From the NCBI GenBank assembly GCA_021201905.1, contig JAJQEA010000213.1:1-40126 (forward strand): 40,126 nucleotides of DNA. Direction: 5' to 3'. Positions within the stretch are counted from its first letter, which is position 1; each line of letters starts with the position of its first letter. The position numbers and the translations under genes are program-made. This stretch comes from Clostridia bacterium. GTDB lineage: Bacteria; Bacillota; Clostridia; Lachnospirales; Lachnospiraceae. The notes under the pieces are model-generated. The model was not told the origin of the DNA. It worked only from the letters and a program-made list of their open reading frames with translations, and ran no database searches. Of this stretch, positions 33,225-40,126 are shown in pieces.

Positions 33225-34028
33225 ATGCCAACAGATTTTTTCGGCCGTGTTATGGTCGTATTCAACCGATACGGTATGTCAATGCTCCAGGGCGCGGGCG
33301 TCAGCCTTAAGATTGCCCTGGTAGGTACTCTGGTGGGCTGCATCATAGGCTTTGCCGTGGGTATTGTCCAGACCATACCAAATGAGCGGGGGGACAACCC
33401 GGTAAAGAGGGCCGTGCTCTGGGTCGTGAAACTGATTCTGAACGCCTATGTGGAGTTCTTCCGCGGTACGCCCATGATGGCCCAGGCCATGTTTATTTAT
33501 TACGGGCTTCTGCCCATGTTAGGAATCAACATGTCCATGTGGGGCGCCGCCTATTTCATTCTTTCCATCAATACAGGCGCTTACATGGCTGAGACAGTCC
33601 GAGGCGGTATCCTTTCCATTGACCCGGGCCAGACAGAGGGAGCAAAGGCCATCGGCATGACCCATGTACAGACCATGCTCTATGTGATTCTGCCCCAGGC
33701 GCTGAGGAATATCATGCCTCAGATTGGCAATAACCTGATTATTAATATCAAGGACAGCTGCGTGCTCTCTGTTATCGGCGTCACGGAGCTGCTGTATAAG
33801 ACCAAGGCTGCCGCAGGAGCCCTGTACATGAATTTCGAGGCATATACCATCACCATGATCGTATATTTCATCATGACATTCACCTGTTCCAGGATCCTGC
33901 GCTGGTGGGAAAACAGGATGGACGGCGCGGACAACTACGACCTGGCCACCACCGATACCCTGGCCCATACCAGCGGCATGTACCGGTTCCCGGATGAAAA
34001 GGATAAAAAGAAGGAGGATGCGCGATGA
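33225..34028 (+). CDS. Amino-acid ABC transporter, permease
   Basis: A 267-residue inner-membrane subunit of the HisM/GlnP type. It shows GAGVSLKIALVGTLVGCIIG, the family EFFRGTPMMAQAMFIYYGLL near residue 80, and the EAA loop GAKAIGMTHVQTMLYVILPQALRNIMP near residue 140 that docks to the ATPase. About five membrane segments. The C-terminal 30 residues are charged. AAGGAGAAGGG lies before the ATG, and the gene follows the binding protein by 44 bases and overlaps the ATPase gene by four, so expression is coupled. Confidence 0.95.
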   Translation: MPTDFFGRVMVVFNRYGMSMLQGAGVSLKIALVGTLVGCIIGFAVGIVQTIPNERGDNPVKRAVLWVVKLILNAYVEFFRGTPMMAQAMFIYYGLLPMLGINMSMWGAAYFILSINTGAYMAETVRGGILSIDPGQTEGAKAIGMTHVQTMLYVILPQALRNIMPQIGNNLIINIKDSCVLSVIGVTELLYKTKAAAGALYMNFEAYTITMIVYFIMTFTCSRILRWWENRMDGADNYDLATTDTLAHTSGMYRFPDEKDKKKEDAR

Positions 34029-34768
34029 AAGGAGACAGTATACTAGAAATCCGTCATTTGAGCAAAACCTTCGGTACCAATCCTGTGCTTAAGGATATTG
34101 ACTTTTCAGTCAGCAGCGGGGATGTGACCTGCATCATCGGCGCGTCGGGTTCCGGAAAATCCACACTGCTCAGATGCCTGAATCTTTTGGAAACGCCTAC
34201 CACGGGGGAAATCATGTACCATGGAACCAATATTGCCGATAAAAAGGTCAATGCGCCCCAGTACCGCTCCAAGGTGGGAATGGTGTTCCAGAGCTTTAAC
34301 CTGTTTAACAACATGACCGTGTTGGAGAACTGTATAATCGGACAGGTGAAGGTGCTTAAGAAGAACAAGACAGATGCCCATAAGAATGCCATGTACTATC
34401 TGGAAAAGGTGGGAATGGCGCCGTATATCAACGCCAAGCCCAGACAGCTTTCCGGCGGACAGAAGCAGAGAGTGGCCATTGCCAGGGCATTGGCCATGGA
34501 ACCGGAGGTGCTGCTGTTTGACGAGCCCACCTCGGCTCTGGATCCCCAGATGGTGGGTGAGGTGCTGGAGGTCATGCGAAAGCTGGCCGGAGAGGGCCTT
34601 ACCATGATTATCGTCACACATGAAATGGCTTTTGCCAGGGATGTGTCCAGCCATGTGGCGTTTATGGCAGGGGGAGTGATTGTGGAGGAGGGAGAACCCT
34701 CTCAGATATTCGGAGCCCCCAAACAGCTTCAGACTCAGGAGTTTTTAAGCAGATTTATGCATGGGTGA
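34025..34768 (+). CDS. Amino-acid ABC transporter, ATP-binding protein
   Basis: A 247-residue ATPase of the GlnQ/HisP type. Walker A GASGSGKST near residue 39, Q-loop VGMVFQSFNLF near 83, signature LSGGQKQRVAIARALAM near 140, Walker B LLFDEPTSALDPQ near 160 and the switch histidine in IIVTHEM near 195 are all intact. The ATGA overlap with the permease gene points to translational coupling. It ends the operon and a bidirectional terminator follows. Confidence 0.97.
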   Translation: MKGDSILEIRHLSKTFGTNPVLKDIDFSVSSGDVTCIIGASGSGKSTLLRCLNLLETPTTGEIMYHGTNIADKKVNAPQYRSKVGMVFQSFNLFNNMTVLENCIIGQVKVLKKNKTDAHKNAMYYLEKVGMAPYINAKPRQLSGGQKQRVAIARALAMEPEVLLFDEPTSALDPQMVGEVLEVMRKLAGEGLTMIIVTHEMAFARDVSSHVAFMAGGVIVEEGEPSQIFGAPKQLQTQEFLSRFMHG

Positions 34769-34779
34769 TGTATAAAACG

Positions 34780-34820
34780 AAACGGAGCAAAGGCAGAGGT
34801 GCCTCGGCTCCGTTTTATTT
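34780..34820. terminator. Bidirectional terminator after the ABC operon
   Basis: AAACGGAGC (34780-34788) pairs with GCTCCGTTT (34807-34815) around an inner AGGCA/TGCCT helix. TTTTATTT follows on the plus strand, and TTTCGTTTTAT on the minus strand, so it can also end the small-protein transcript. Confidence 0.88.
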
Positions 34821-34869
34821 AGTTGTGCTGTCCTGGTCTGTGCATCCCTGGGTTGCTCTGCCCGGCCCC

Positions 34870-35034
34870 TTATTCCTTGTCCGATGAAACAGCCTTGGTG
34901 ACATATGGATAGAGGTCCTCATAGGCTTCCTTTTCCGCCTCATCCTGGGGCAGGGCGGGAATCAGGCCGGTGCAGTCCATGGTGGAGCAGGCTTGTATGT
35001 CAACATCGAAATCGTCTTTTTCCTTGCGATCCAA
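34870..35034 (-). CDS. 54-residue acidic small protein with TTG start
   Basis: A minus-strand frame of 54 codons begins at TTG (35032-35034), with AAGGAGGTG about eight to ten bases upstream, and ends at TAA 34870-34872. The peptide is acidic, has two cysteines five residues apart (ACSTMDCTGLIPALP near residues 15-29) and continues DEAEKEAYEDLYPY. Similar CTGLIP-YEDLYPY small proteins seem familiar from clostridia, but no function is known to me. It follows pyrG by 69 bases in the same direction, separated by a hairpin. No ATG start is in frame upstream. Confidence 0.7.
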   Translation of the reverse strand: MDRKEKDDFDVDIQACSTMDCTGLIPALPQDEAEKEAYEDLYPYVTKAVSSDKE

Positions 35035-35055
35035 TAGGGATTCACCTCCTTGTGA

Positions 35056-35091
35056 TGCGCTTATGATTGAAACTTAATCATAGTTTGCGCA
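35056..35091 (-). other. Stem-loop between pyrG and the small-protein gene
   Basis: TGCGC (35056-35060) pairs with GCGCA (35087-35091), and TATGATT (35062-35068) with AATCATA (35076-35082). No T-tract follows in either direction, so it is more likely an mRNA processing or stability element than a terminator. Confidence 0.6.
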
Positions 35092-35103
35092 AAGGGAGAT
35101 GAT

Positions 35104-36711
35104 TCATACTGGCAAATTCTTTAAAGCGGCCTCTATGAAGCCTTTAAACAGGGGATGGGGCCGGTTGGGCCTGGATTTAAGCTCCGGATGGGCCTGGGTG
35201 GCAATGAACCAGGGATGGTCCGGAAGCTCTATCATTTCCACAATCCGTCCGTCGGGTGACAGTCCGGAGAGCATCATGCCGCAGTTGGTAAGTACGGTGC
35301 GGTAGTCGTTATTGACTTCGTAGCGGTGCCTGTGGCGCTCATAGATTGTGGTTTCGCCGTACAGCTCATATGCCCTGGACGCCTTGTTCAGGACGCAGGG
35401 ATAGGATCCCAGCCTTAAGGTGCCGCCGATGTCCTCCACACCGTTCTGTTCCGGCATCAGATGGATGACGGGATGGGTGGTGGCGGGATTCAGCTCCACG
35501 CTGTGGGCATCTGCGTATCCGGCCGCATTTCTGGCAAACTCCACAATGGACAGCTGCATTCCCAGGCAGAGTCCAAGGAATGGTATGCGGTGTTCCCGGG
35601 CATACTGGATGGCGTGAATCTTTCCGTCAATGCCGCGGTCGCCAAAGCCGCCGGGAACCAGGATACCGCTTACATCTTTGAAGATTTCAGGGGCATTTTC
35701 CGGCGTGACTGTCTCGGAATCCACCCATTTGATGTGGACGGCTGCACGGTTGGCAACGCCTCCGTGTTTCAGGGCTTCCACCACGGAAATGTAGGCGTCG
35801 TGGAGCTGGATGTATTTGCCTACCAGGACCACGGTCACTTCCTTCTCAGGATGCTTCCAGGCCTCTATCATGGCCTTCCAGTCTGTCAGGTCCGGCTCAG
35901 GGCAGGGCAGATTCAGACATTCACAGGCGGACTGGGCCAGATGCTCTTCCTCCATTATAAGGGGTACTTCATAGAGCACGTCCACATCCAGGTTTTGGAG
36001 TACGTGATGTTTGGGAACATTGCAGAATTGGGCGATTTTCGTCTTTATGCCGTCGTCCAGGGGGAGTTCGCTGCGGCAGACAAGGATATCGGGCTGAATG
36101 CCCATTCCCTGAAGGTCTTTTACGCTGGCCTGAGTCGGCTTGGTCTTAAGCTCCTCTGAGGCTTTCAGGTAAGGAATGAGAGTGACATGGATGATGCAGG
36201 TGTTGCCTGGGCCTGCCTCATGCTGGAACTGGCGTATGGCCTCCAGGAAGGGCTGGCTTTCGATGTCGCCGACCGTGCCGCCGACCTCGATGATGGCGAT
36301 TTCCGTCTCGTTTTCCGTGTAGTTGCGGTGGAAACGGCTTTTGATTTCGTTGGTAATATGGGGGATTACCTGTACGGTTCCGCCGCCGAAGTCTCCGCGG
36401 CGTTCCTTTTGCAGGACCGTCCAGTAGACCTTGCCTGTGGTGACGTTGGAATTCCTGGTGAGGCTTTCGTCGATAAAGCGCTCATAGTGGCCTAAGTCCA
36501 GGTCTGTCTCAGCGCCGTCATCCGTCACGAAGACTTCTCCGTGCTGGACCGGGTTCATGGTGCCGGGGTCGATGTTGATGTAGGGGTCGAACTTCTGCAT
36601 GGTCACCTTGTAGCCTCTGGCCTTTAACAGGCGGCCGAGAGATGCCGCGGTGATGCCTTTTCCCAGTCCAGAGACTACGCCGCCGGTTACGAATACGTAC
36701 TTGACTGGCAT
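35104..36711 (-). CDS. pyrG: CTP synthase
   Basis: A 535-residue enzyme that makes CTP from UTP, ATP and glutamine. The N-terminal synthase domain begins [18 protein letters not shown] and has [11 protein letters not shown] near residue 45 and [11 protein letters not shown] near 145. The glutaminase domain has [12 protein letters not shown] near 355, nucleophile Cys in FLGLCLGMQ near 385, and the His-Glu pair in [16 protein letters not shown] near the end. AAAGGAGG fixes the start at 36711; the open frame upstream is not coding. It has a divergent promoter relationship with ftsH and is followed by the 54-residue small protein. Confidence 0.98.
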   Translation of the reverse strand: MPVKYVFVTGGVVSGLGKGITAASLGRLLKARGYKVTMQKFDPYINIDPGTMNPVQHGEVFVTDDGAETDLDLGHYERFIDESLTRNSNVTTGKVYWTVLQKERRGDFGGGTVQVIPHITNEIKSRFHRNYTENETEIAIIEVGGTVGDIESQPFLEAIRQFQHEAGPGNTCIIHVTLIPYLKASEELKTKPTQASVKDLQGMGIQPDILVCRSELPLDDGIKTKIAQFCNVPKHHVLQNLDVDVLYEVPLIMEEEHLAQSACECLNLPCPEPDLTDWKAMIEAWKHPEKEVTVVLVGKYIQLHDAYISVVEALKHGGVANRAAVHIKWVDSETVTPENAPEIFKDVSGILVPGGFGDRGIDGKIHAIQYAREHRIPFLGLCLGMQLSIVEFARNAAGYADAHSVELNPATTHPVIHLMPEQNGVEDIGGTLRLGSYPCVLNKASRAYELYGETTIYERHRHRYEVNNDYRTVLTNCGMMLSGLSPDGRIVEMIELPDHPWFIATQAHPELKSRPNRPHPLFKGFIEAALKNLPV

Positions 36712-36755
36712 GATGGGGATACCTCCTTTTCTTGTTGTGGGTGTCGTGTGACTTG

Positions 36756-36815
36756 TTTGATATAGTATCAAAAAAATAACTGAAACATTATACATCCTCA
36801 TTGAGAATAAATCCA
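36756..36815 (-). promoter_or_regulatory. pyrG promoter and inverted repeat
   Basis: Minus strand TGGATT (36810-36815), 17 bases, TATAAT (36787-36792). Just downstream, TTTGATA (36756-36762) and TATCAAA (36766-36772) form a 7-bp inverted repeat separated by three bases, placed in the early transcript. It may be an operator or an RNA hairpin. The GGGC-type start used for CTP sensing in Bacillus subtilis pyrG was not seen. Confidence 0.5.
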
Positions 36816-36856
36816 GGACTTTTTGTAAAAATTTAAGAAAATTAATTGTTCTTTTC

Positions 36857-36885
36857 TTGATTTATGGGGAGACTGACACTATAAT
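36857..36885 (+). promoter_or_regulatory. Promoter of ftsH
   Basis: TTGATT (36857-36862), 17 bases, TATAAT (36880-36885). Near-consensus, 65 bases before the start codon. Confidence 0.8.
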
Positions 36886-36949
36886 GGTAGAGAATGGGTT
36901 TTTGCTGGAAATTGATAGATGACCCATTCAGAGGGAGAATTTGTACAAT

Positions 36950-39130
36950 ATGGATAATAATAACAAACAGGACCTGAATATGAAAAGTAACTGGCAGACC
37001 ATAACCATGCTGGTGGTTGCAGCCATACTTACATTTATCGTGGTCAGCAGTATGAACAACTATCTGAATTCCAAGAAACGTCAGGAGTTGTCCTATAATG
37101 AGTTCGTTCAGATGGTGGAAGCCGGAGAGGTGGACTCCATCAAGGTGGGCAGCACGGAAATCACGGTCATCCCTAAGAAGGGTAATACTAAGTATTCCCA
37201 GAATCTGGATTATTATGTGGTGAGACTGGAAGGCGATTATGACTTTGTCAACAGGATACTGGATAATAACGTGGTTACCAACCGTGAGAAGAGCGACAGC
37301 AGCACCCTTCTTTTGGTCCTGCTGAATTACGCAGTCCCATTCCTGTTCCTGCTGTTCCTGATGAACTTTACCATGAAGCGCATGGGCGGCGGCGGAATCA
37401 TGGGCGTGGGCAAATCCAACGCCAAGATGTACGTCCAGAGGGAAACCGGCATCACCTTCAAGGATGTGGCCGGTGAGGACGAGGCCAAGGAGTCGCTGAC
37501 GGAAATTGTGGATTTCCTCCACAACCCGGGCAAATATACCAAGATTGGCGCCAAGCTGCCCAAGGGAGCCCTTTTGGTAGGCCCTCCCGGAACAGGTAAG
37601 ACCCTGCTTGCAAAGGCAGTGGCGGGCGAGGCCCATGTGCCCTTTTATTCCCTTTCCGGTTCTGATTTTGTGGAGATGTTCGTGGGCGTGGGCGCGTCCC
37701 GTGTCCGTGATTTGTTTAAGAACGCCACCGAGAATGCGCCATGTATTATCTTTATCGATGAGATTGACGCCATTGGACGCAGCCGCGACAGCCGTATGGG
37801 CGGCAACGACGAGCGTGAACAGACCTTAAACCAGCTTCTTTCGGAGATGGATGGATTTGATTCCACCAAGGGACTTCTGGTGCTGGGCGCCACCAACCGT
37901 CCTGAGGTCCTGGACCCGGCCCTGCTCCGTCCCGGACGTTTTGACCGCCGGGTGGTGGTGGATAAGCCGGACCTTAACGGGCGTATCAACATACTTAAGG
38001 TACATTCCAAGGATGTGCTCCTGGATGAATCCGTAGACTTTAAGGAGATAGCCCTGGCCACCTCAGGTGCTGTGGGCGCGGACCTGGCCAACATGATGAA
38101 TGAGGCTGCCATCAACGCGGTTAAGCACGGGCGCAATGCCGTGTCACAGAAGGATTTGTTTGAGGCAGTGGAAGTGGTCCTTGTGGGTAAGGAAAAGAAG
38201 GACCGCATCATGAGCAAGGAGGAGCGCCGTATCGTATCCTACCATGAGGTGGGCCACGCTCTTGTAAGCGCGCTCCAGAAGCATTCCGAGCCGGTGCAGA
38301 AGATTACCATTGTGCCGAGGACAATGGGCGCTCTGGGATATGTCATGAACGTGCCGGAGGAGGAGAAGTACCTCAATACGAAGAAGGAGCTGGAGGCCAG
38401 GCTGGTGGAGCTGATGGCCGGACGCGCCGCCGAGGAAATCGTATTTGAGACAGTGACCACGGGAGCAGCCAACGATATCCAGCAGGCCACCAACCTGGCA
38501 AGAGCCATGGTTACCCAGTATGGTATGTCTGATAAATTCGGTCTCATGGGCCTTGAATCCCAGAAGAACCAGTATCTGACAGGCCGGGCCGTATTAAACT
38601 ACGGCGATGCAACGGCAGCTGAGATTGACCAGGAGGTCATGAAGATATTGAAGGATTCCTACGATGAGGCAAAGCGTCTCTTAAGCGACAACAAGGATGC
38701 CATGGACCAGATAGCCGCATTCCTCATTGACAAGGAGACGATCACCGGTAAGGAATTCATGAAGATATTCCGCAAGGTTAAGGGCATTCCGGAGCCGGAG
38801 GAAACAAAAGAGGGTGAGGATGAAGGCGCGGCTTTGCAGGAGCCTCATGCAAACCTGGAAAGCCAGGGAGAACAGGCGAATCAGGGAGAACGGGTGAACC
38901 CGGAGGACCAGGCGAGTTCGGAGGAACAGACGGCCCGGGGAGAGCAGAGGAGCCAGGAGGAACAGGCGAATCCGGAGAACCAGATGAACCCGGAGGAACA
39001 GATGAATCCCCAGGCACAGGCAAATTCGGGGAACCAGACAGGACCGGAGGATTCAGACGGATACAAGGATTCAGAGAATAAACCGGAGGACACAGTGTGG
39101 AGTCATCCCGGAAACGACAGTAACCGGTAG
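36950..39130 (+). CDS. ftsH: ATP-dependent zinc metalloprotease FtsH
   Basis: A 726-residue membrane protease of quality control. Two membrane segments flank a small external domain (first at about residues 15-35, second near 120-140). Walker A GPPGTGKT lies near residue 211, Walker B IIFIDEID near 270, the second region of homology [22 protein letters not shown] near 310, and the zinc site HEVGH near 432. The last 85 or so residues are an unusual hydrophilic tail rich in E, Q and N ([19 protein letters not shown]), with no predicted fold. The start is uncertain: ATG 36950 is 12 bases from GAGGGAG, TTG 36941 is closer, and ATG 36980 is also possible. Confidence 0.97.
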   Translation: MDNNNKQDLNMKSNWQTITMLVVAAILTFIVVSSMNNYLNSKKRQELSYNEFVQMVEAGEVDSIKVGSTEITVIPKKGNTKYSQNLDYYVVRLEGDYDFVNRILDNNVVTNREKSDSSTLLLVLLNYAVPFLFLLFLMNFTMKRMGGGGIMGVGKSNAKMYVQRETGITFKDVAGEDEAKESLTEIVDFLHNPGKYTKIGAKLPKGALLVGPPGTGKTLLAKAVAGEAHVPFYSLSGSDFVEMFVGVGASRVRDLFKNATENAPCIIFIDEIDAIGRSRDSRMGGNDEREQTLNQLLSEMDGFDSTKGLLVLGATNRPEVLDPALLRPGRFDRRVVVDKPDLNGRINILKVHSKDVLLDESVDFKEIALATSGAVGADLANMMNEAAINAVKHGRNAVSQKDLFEAVEVVLVGKEKKDRIMSKEERRIVSYHEVGHALVSALQKHSEPVQKITIVPRTMGALGYVMNVPEEEKYLNTKKELEARLVELMAGRAAEEIVFETVTTGAANDIQQATNLARAMVTQYGMSDKFGLMGLESQKNQYLTGRAVLNYGDATAAEIDQEVMKILKDSYDEAKRLLSDNKDAMDQIAAFLIDKETITGKEFMKIFRKVKGIPEPEETKEGEDEGAALQEPHANLESQGEQANQGERVNPEDQASSEEQTARGEQRSQEEQANPENQMNPEEQMNPQAQANSGNQTGPEDSDGYKDSENKPEDTVWSHPGNDSNR

Positions 39131-39147
39131 AATTATGTGATAAAAAT

Positions 39148-39193
39148 AACAGGCACCGAAGCTGCAAGAAAGCAGTGACGGCGCCTGTTTTAC
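39148..39193 (+). terminator. Intrinsic terminator after ftsH
   Basis: AACAGGC-A-CCG (39148-39158) pairs with CGG-C-GCCTGTT (39179-39190 region), around a GCTGC/GCAGT helix, followed by TTTTA. Confidence 0.85.
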
Positions 39194-39270
39194 TGTATGG
39201 ATGGTATGGTCTGAGTATCCCGGGATGTCCGTAATTTTTAGCAGAAAATGGTAAGACAGCCGGATTGCCC

Positions 39271-39299
39271 TTGTACCGGGGAGGATTATTTAGTATAAT
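39271..39299 (+). promoter_or_regulatory. Promoter of the phosphoribosyltransferase-like gene
   Basis: TTGTAC (39271-39276), 17 bases, TATAAT (39294-39299), about 50 bases before the start codon. Confidence 0.7.
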
Positions 39300-39348
39300 A
39301 ATACATATAGAAACCGTTGTCCGTACCATTGTAAAAGGGGGCGTTTTT

Positions 39349-39990
39349 ATGGATAATAAGTATGTAAAGATACATACCACCGGCTGTAATGCACCGCTTA
39401 AGGTTACACCGGGACACTTTGCCACCAACCATGCCCATATCAATTATTATCTGGATATGACCACCTTAAAGACCAGGCTCAGTGAGGCCCAGGAGATTGC
39501 AAGGTGCCTGTCGGGGCTGTTCCTCTATGACACTGTGGTGGATACCATTGTGTGTCTTGAGGGAACCCAGGTCATCGGCAGTTTCCTGGCAGAGGAACTG
39601 ACCAGCGCCGGAGTTCTCTCCATGAATGCCCATAAGACCATCTACATTGTGACTCCGGAGTTCAACAGCAACAGCCAGATGATATTCAAGGAGAACATTC
39701 TTCCCATGATTCGGGATAAGAATATCATTATCCTGACCGCGTCCGTGACCACAGGTCTGGCACTGAACAAGGGAATCGAGTCCATCCGGTATTACGGCGG
39801 CAATCTGAGAGCTGTTACCGCTATTTTCAGCACATTGGAGGATCTCAACGGATACAGGATTACGTCTATTTTTGGCAGAAAGGATTTGCCTGATTATACG
39901 TATTATGACTACAGGGACTGCCCGCTGTGCAAGGAGGGAAGGAAGCTGGATGCATTGGTGAACGCCTATGGGTATACCAGTTTGCAGTGA
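39349..39990 (+). CDS. Orotate phosphoribosyltransferase-like (PRT-fold) protein
   Basis: A 213-residue cytoplasmic protein often annotated as orotate phosphoribosyltransferase in clostridia. It has ARCLSGLFLYDTVVDTIVCLEGTQVIGSFLA (a substrate-hood/early PRT region) and NIIILTASVTTGLALNKGI near residue 128, where a type I PRTase would carry its acidic PRPP loop (DD-xxTG). Here the two acidic residues are replaced (TASVTTG), so catalysis on PRPP is doubtful. The C-terminus has a CPLC pair (YRDCPLCKEG). AAAAGGGGG precedes ATG 39349; the upstream open frame overlaps the promoter and is rejected. It stands alone between two terminators. Confidence 0.75.
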   Translation: MDNKYVKIHTTGCNAPLKVTPGHFATNHAHINYYLDMTTLKTRLSEAQEIARCLSGLFLYDTVVDTIVCLEGTQVIGSFLAEELTSAGVLSMNAHKTIYIVTPEFNSNSQMIFKENILPMIRDKNIIILTASVTTGLALNKGIESIRYYGGNLRAVTAIFSTLEDLNGYRITSIFGRKDLPDYTYYDYRDCPLCKEGRKLDALVNAYGYTSLQ

Positions 39991-40028
39991 TGATATGGGA
40001 TATAAGAAAATAGGAAGATAGGCCAGAA

Positions 40029-40060
40029 GGCCGGGGAGCGTCGCTTCCCGGCCTTTTTTT
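40029..40060 (+). terminator. Intrinsic terminator after the PRT-like gene
   Basis: GGCCGGGGAGC (40029-40039) pairs with GCTTCCCGGCC (40043-40053) with one G-U pair, followed by seven T residues. The remaining 66 bases to the window end are A/T-rich with no gene visible. Confidence 0.95.
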
Positions 40061-40126
40061 GATGGAAAATTTATTCTGGTTAATTGATGGATTTTTTAAT
40101 TGATTCAGATATATAAAAGTATATAC

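Noticed and set aside
38778-39443. Minus-strand proline/serine-rich open frame over the end of ftsH
   Set aside because: It is the complement of the low-complexity FtsH tail, whose codon bias keeps the opposite strand free of stops.

Overview
The window looks like chromosome of a gut Lachnospiraceae / Clostridium clostridioforme-bolteae-type Firmicute. This is inferred from gene content (CD3324-family protein, BTAD regulator, class B sortase, ThiD-CytX under a TPP riboswitch, clostridial-type FtsH), from strong GGAGG ribosome sites and TTGACA/TATAAT promoters, and from moderately high G+C. No phage, IS element, CRISPR array, tRNA or rRNA was seen.

Layout. 1-3.3 kb: end of an SDR dehydrogenase, a convergent AraC regulator, then an MFS transporter overlapping a PHP-domain protein. 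3.5-8.8 kb: a very large polytopic membrane protein, then a histidine kinase / NarL-type response regulator pair behind a consensus promoter. 8.8-13.9 kb: a divergent GntR/UTRA regulator and a nucleoside-salvage operon (uridine phosphorylase, CNT nucleoside transporter, DeoB, DeoC); the intergenic region carries five TATACAA operator-like heptamers. 14-19.9 kb: a broken EamA transporter, a divergent Sir2-like protein, a small L,D-transpeptidase, a CD3324-family protein with a structured leader, a ceramidase-like hydrolase and a convergent sodium:solute symporter. 20.1-22.2 kb: a LytTR response regulator and GHKL kinase, both interrupted. 22.2-24.6 kb: TPP riboswitch, terminator, thiD and cytX (HMP salvage). 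24.7-28.6 kb: a lipoprotein cyclophilin with a frameshift, a second L,D-transpeptidase and a MATE exporter. 28.7-31.9 kb: a BTAD (SARP-like) regulator divergent from a duplicated-domain protein of unknown function, followed by a sortase B with a frameshift. 32-34.8 kb: a polar amino-acid ABC transporter operon behind a three-way attenuator. 34.9-40 kb: a 54-aa unlisted small protein, pyrG, ftsH and a phosphoribosyltransferase-like gene.

The strongest leads are: (1) the leader of the amino-acid ABC operon, with mutually exclusive hairpins, a terminator and a 24-codon reading frame whose stop sits in the switching segment; (2) an exact 11-bp tandem repeat just upstream of a -10 box beside the BTAD regulator, the geometry of SARP operators; (3) the BTAD regulator itself, which ends in a degenerate GGDEF-like domain; (4) a second alternative-folding leader before the CD3324 gene. 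Four genes (EamA, LytTR regulator, cyclophilin, sortase) are each broken by exactly one base in a homopolymer run and otherwise full length. That pattern suggests sequencing error until checked; the in-frame stop in the GHKL kinase is of another kind.
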